Program-made: the position numbers and the translations under genes | Shown here: positions 61,559-64,000 of the stretch, in pieces | How the letters are laid out: each line of letters begins with the position of its first letter | How positions within the stretch are numbered: position 1 is the first letter of the stretch | Origin: Streptomyces sp. MBT53 | Lineage (GTDB): Bacteria > Actinomycetota > Actinomycetes > Streptomycetales > Streptomycetaceae | Direction: 5' to 3' | Assembly: GCF_016654115.1 (NCBI RefSeq) | Contig: NZ_JAEQAZ010000028.1 | Coordinates: forward strand, 29,464 to 93,463 | DNA length: 64,000 nucleotides | The notes under the pieces: generated by a model | Told to the model about the DNA's origin: nothing | The model's database searches: none | What the model saw: the letters and a program-made list of their open reading frames with translations, nothing else

Positions 61559-61595
61559 GCAGGCCGGGTGACTGACCGTCAGGTACCCGGCTTGC
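61559..61595. terminator. Hairpin between convergent genes
   Basis: GCAGGCCGGGT pairs with ACCCGGCTTGC (one mismatch) around a 15-base loop, 13 bases after the dehydrogenase stop and overlapping the 3' end of the transpeptidase gene. Confidence 0.45.
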
Positions 61596-62277
61596 GGCCG
61601 TAGACGAAGACGTCGTCGCCGTTCTTCAGGAGCGACCAGTACTTCTTGGCGGTGGTCGGGGTCATGTTGACGCAGCCGTGCGAGCCCGGCGGGTTCCACA
61701 TGCTGAGGTTGACCGAGTGGAAGGCCTGACCGCCGTCGAAGAACTGGCTGTAGGGCATGGGCACGTTGTAGATGTTCGAGACGTGGTCGATGTCCCGCCA
61801 GTAGATCTTCTTCAGACCGGTGCGGGTCTCGTAGCCGTTACGTCCGGTGCGCACGGGGACCGGGCCGTAGACGAGCCGGCTGCCGTCCTGGATCCAGCTG
61901 ATCTGGAGCGTGAGGTTGACGCAGGCGATCCGGCCCTTGTTGGTCGGGCACTTGCCGGCCGCGTTGGGCTTGTTGCCCACGGCCTTCTGCTTGTTCATCA
62001 GGTCCATCACACCCCAGGTGACGGAGCCCGCGTAGCCGATGTTCGGCGTGATCCCGTGCTTGGTCTGGAAGGCCCGGATGGCCTTGCAGTCGGCGGCCGA
62101 CTGCTTGCCGTCGACGGGCCGCCCGAGGAACTTCTCCACCTGCTTCTGGTACGGCCCCGCCTGCGTCGTACAACTCGCCGCCGCCTGCGCCGGACCGCTG
62201 CCCAAGACGAGCGTGAGCGGCGCCACCAGCCCGGTGATCCCGAGCACTACGGCACCTCGTCTGCGTATGTCCCCCAT
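61579..62277 (-). CDS. Exported L,D-transpeptidase (YkuD type)
   Basis: This 232-aa exported protein has a signal peptide (RRRGAVVLGITGLVAPLTLVLGSGPAQAA, landmarks AVVLGITGLVAPL). A peptidoglycan-binding-like segment with Cys residues follows (36-115), then a YkuD catalytic domain with the conserved His187 and SHGCVN (His200, Cys202). It makes 3-3 cross-links in peptidoglycan or attaches proteins. The ATG follows AAGGGCAGGCC. Confidence 0.92.
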   Translation of the reverse strand: MGDIRRRGAVVLGITGLVAPLTLVLGSGPAQAAASCTTQAGPYQKQVEKFLGRPVDGKQSAADCKAIRAFQTKHGITPNIGYAGSVTWGVMDLMNKQKAVGNKPNAAGKCPTNKGRIACVNLTLQISWIQDGSRLVYGPVPVRTGRNGYETRTGLKKIYWRDIDHVSNIYNVPMPYSQFFDGGQAFHSVNLSMWNPPGSHGCVNMTPTTAKKYWSLLKNGDDVFVYGRKPGT

Positions 62278-62356
62278 GGCCTGCCCTTTCCCTTGCCCCG
62301 GTACTGCGATCTCTGCCAACTAGACAGGTGCGCAAGGGTAGGGGTTGTAGGGCGGG

Positions 62357-62989
62357 TCACGCTGCGACGAAACGGTGACATTCCTCGCCATCCAGGTGCC
62401 CCGGCGGCAGGCGGCGGCCGTACGCGACCAGGAGTAGGTCCTGCGCCCGGCCGCGCAGGGGAGTCCCGATGCCGAAGGACCAGTCGAGGTCGTCGGCGCA
62501 CAGCCGGACGCCGGCGAGGTCAGTGCCGAAGAGGCGGAACGCTCTGGGGTCGACGGCGTTCAGGACGATCCGCAGGCGGTCCTCGGGGACGCGGCGGTCC
62601 AGGCCGAGCGCCACCGTGATGTCCAGGCCGTGGACGACGTCGTGGCCGAGGGCTGCCGCGATGCCGCCGACGGGCGGTTTCCAGGGGTGGTGGGCGTGCT
62701 CGCGGAGGAAACCGGCGAGTTCCCGGTCGGTGTGGCAGGCCGCGTCCCGGCGGGCCAGCCGGTCGGTCGTGCGGTGCAGACTGGCGCGCGACTTGGCCAG
62801 TTCCCACAGCACCCGCGCGGTCGAGTACCGGAACCCCATGGACAGATGCGCCACCACCTCACGCACCCGCCATCCCGCGCACAGACTCGGCGCCTCCCAC
62901 TGCGCGGGCGTCAAAGTGTCCAACAGGTCGGCCAGCTCCCGGCGTTCGGTCGCGATGGCCGTGGTGATGTCGTTCGTCGTGGTCCCCAT
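62357..62989 (-). CDS. Mycothiol-dependent maleylpyruvate-isomerase/DinB-like protein
   Basis: This 210-aa protein has the N-terminal DinB-like four-helix bundle used for metal and mycothiol binding (RRELADLLDTLTPAQWEAPSLCAGWRVREVVAHLSMGF and ALGHDVVHGLDITVALGLD), and the C-terminal MDMPI_C-like part. The His residues of HDVVHGLD and the VAHL helix are the probable metal ligands. Substrate unknown. Divergent from the LysR gene, which may regulate it. Confidence 0.88.
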   Translation of the reverse strand: MGTTTNDITTAIATERRELADLLDTLTPAQWEAPSLCAGWRVREVVAHLSMGFRYSTARVLWELAKSRASLHRTTDRLARRDAACHTDRELAGFLREHAHHPWKPPVGGIAAALGHDVVHGLDITVALGLDRRVPEDRLRIVLNAVDPRAFRLFGTDLAGVRLCADDLDWSFGIGTPLRGRAQDLLLVAYGRRLPPGHLDGEECHRFVAA

Positions 62990-63013
62990 GTGTCCAGGGT
63001 TCCGGCGCCTGAT

Positions 63014-63063
63014 CCATAAGTCCAAGACCGGGTCCGTCTCACAACTAGCATTACTGCTTATGG
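63014..63063. promoter_or_regulatory. Inverted repeat at the LysR/DinB-like divergent promoter
   Basis: CCATAAG (63014-63020) and CTTATGG (63057-63063, covering the LysR start codon) are inverted copies, with a smaller AGCA-N4-TGCT (63047-63058) inside. This could be the LysR binding region. Confidence 0.35.
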
Positions 63064-63980
63064 AGTTGAGGCAGCTGCGCTACTTCGTGACGGTCGTCGA
63101 GGAGGCCAGCTTCACCCGGGCCGCCGAGCGGTTGCATCTCGCGCAGCCCGGGGTGAGCGCGCAGATCCGGCAGCTGGAAAGGGAGTTGGGCCAGCCCCTG
63201 CTGGACCGGTCGGGGCGGACGGTGCGGCCGACGGAGGTCGGCGCGGCCGTACTGCCGTACGCGCGGGCGGCTCTCGCGGCCGTCGAGGGGGTGCGGCAGA
63301 CGGCGGCGGAGTTCGGCGGGCTGCTGCGCGGGCGGGTGGCGATCGGGCTGGTGCCCGGAGCCCTCGGTCATCACATGGACGTGCCCGCGCTGCTCGCCGA
63401 CTTCCACGACGCACATCCCCAGGTGGAGATCACCCTCGCCGAGGACACCTCGGACCGGATGCTCGCCGCGCTGCGCCACGGGGAGCTGGACATCGCCGTC
63501 GCGGGCCTGCCTGACCCCGAGCCGGCACCCGGCCTCGCGCACCGGATCGTCATCGACGAACCCCTGGTCGCGGCGGTCGCGCCGGGTCATCCGCTGCTCG
63601 ACGAACACCGCGGCCGTACGTCCGTCCCGCTGACCGCGCTGCGCGGGCACCGGTTGATCAGCCTGCCCCGGGGGACGGGGGTGCGCGGGGTGCTGGACCG
63701 GCTGTGCGCGGAGGCGGGTTTCCGGGCGCGTGTGACGTGTGAGGCGGCGGCCCCGGACGCGCTGATGCGGCTCGCGGAACGGGGGCTCGGGGTGGCCGTG
63801 GTCCCCTACCCGCAGGGCGCCTCCGGGGCGACGACATCGCGGGCGCTGCGGATGCTCCGCATCGACGATGCCCGGGCACGGGGGCGGGTCGCGGTGGTCT
63901 GGCGTACGGACGGCCCGACAGGGCCCGCCGCTCGGGCGCTTCTCGCCGCCTTGCGGCAGAGGTTGCCCGGAGGAGAGTAG
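63060..63980 (+). CDS. LysR-family regulator
   Basis: The 306-aa protein has a standard LysR HTH (MELRQLRYFVTVVEEASFTRAAERLHLAQPGVSAQIRQLERELGQPLLDR, landmarks FTRAAERLHLAQPGVSAQIR) and a full effector domain (VAIGLVPGALG, HGELDIAVAGLPDP, LVAAVAPGHPL, GLGVAVVPYPQGA). It is divergent from the mycothiol-dependent enzyme and probably controls it. The frame is open upstream but the ATG begins the HTH exactly. Confidence 0.92.
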   Translation: MELRQLRYFVTVVEEASFTRAAERLHLAQPGVSAQIRQLERELGQPLLDRSGRTVRPTEVGAAVLPYARAALAAVEGVRQTAAEFGGLLRGRVAIGLVPGALGHHMDVPALLADFHDAHPQVEITLAEDTSDRMLAALRHGELDIAVAGLPDPEPAPGLAHRIVIDEPLVAAVAPGHPLLDEHRGRTSVPLTALRGHRLISLPRGTGVRGVLDRLCAEAGFRARVTCEAAAPDALMRLAERGLGVAVVPYPQGASGATTSRALRMLRIDDARARGRVAVVWRTDGPTGPAARALLAALRQRLPGGE

Positions 63981-64000
63981 TACGAACTATCGGTCCACTT

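Noticed and set aside
1..64000. tRNA, rRNA, CRISPR, insertion sequence or prophage
   Set aside because: No cloverleaf-like segments, direct-repeat arrays, transposase motifs or phage genes were recognised by eye; a tRNAscan or IS search would be decisive.

Overview
The window is high-GC actinobacterial chromosome. Gene density, GTG/TTG starts, ATGA stop/start overlaps, purine-rich ribosome sites and gene content (EfeUOB, 20S proteasome beta subunit, MEKHLA, DUF5997-like, mycothiol- and F420-dependent enzymes, many TetR/ROK/LysR regulators) all point to Streptomyces or a close relative. I see no rRNA, tRNA, CRISPR array, insertion sequence or phage gene. Most long antisense frames are GC shadows of real genes and were left out.

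Layout. 1-6 kb: end of a membrane protein, an unknown soluble protein, then a leftward metal block (fused EfeU-EfeO iron permease, EfeB dye-decolourising peroxidase, nickel/cobalt permease) behind an IdeR/DmdR1-like iron box and, before the nickel gene, a Nur-like box. 6-8 kb: translationally coupled DedA-PAP2-PAP2 operon, probably lipid-carrier recycling. 8-12 kb: two anti-sigma-like ATPases (one with a MEDS domain) and a large LuxR-type ATPase regulator. 12-17 kb: an orphan proteasome beta subunit, a GT-C glycosyltransferase plus AglD-like membrane protein, and a membrane-anchored ricin-type lectin. 17-21.4 kb: MEKHLA protein preceded by a possible 15-residue leader peptide, then a decaying stretch (internally deleted RNA-ligase-like gene, homopolymer-frameshifted gene, BlaI-type repressor followed by a wrecked BlaR1/M56 gene). 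21-28 kb: LysR-like effector domain without DNA-binding domain, DUF5997-like protein, alpha/beta-hydrolase-APH fusion, TetR/luciferase-like pair with clear operators, a kinase and small enzymes.

28-38 kb is the most interesting functional unit: a leftward carbohydrate ABC importer (lipoprotein and two permeases) followed by two large cytoplasmic proteins of no family I recognise, under or beside a ROK regulator, with a divergent BadF-type sugar kinase whose promoter carries a 24-bp inverted repeat. It looks like a complete import-and-dismantle pathway for a glycan I cannot identify. 38-51 kb: Tat-exported PAP2/haloperoxidase-like enzyme with an autotransporter-type repeat, a GT39-like mannosyltransferase, RpiR, an ATP-grasp and a peptidoglycan-binding protein, a DeoR/LacI hybrid regulator, TetR with a DUF35 protein sharing an operator, and a secreted hydrolase. 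51-55 kb: DUF1003, F420 enzyme, frameshifted DJ-1 protein, PatB/MalY-like lyase, membrane-tethered serine protease. 55.7-61.5 kb: a second sugar locus (ROK, two permeases, lipoprotein, Gfo/Idh/MocA dehydrogenase). 61.5-64 kb: L,D-transpeptidase, mycothiol-dependent enzyme, LysR.

A recurrent theme is a CTACA-N3/4-TGTAG palindrome. It lies upstream of the BlaI gene itself, the glycosyltransferase/AglD operon, and the efeU-dedA divergent region. This hints at a BlaI-type envelope regulon whose own sensor protease has been lost. All functional statements rest on reading the sequence and remembered family features; no database search was run.
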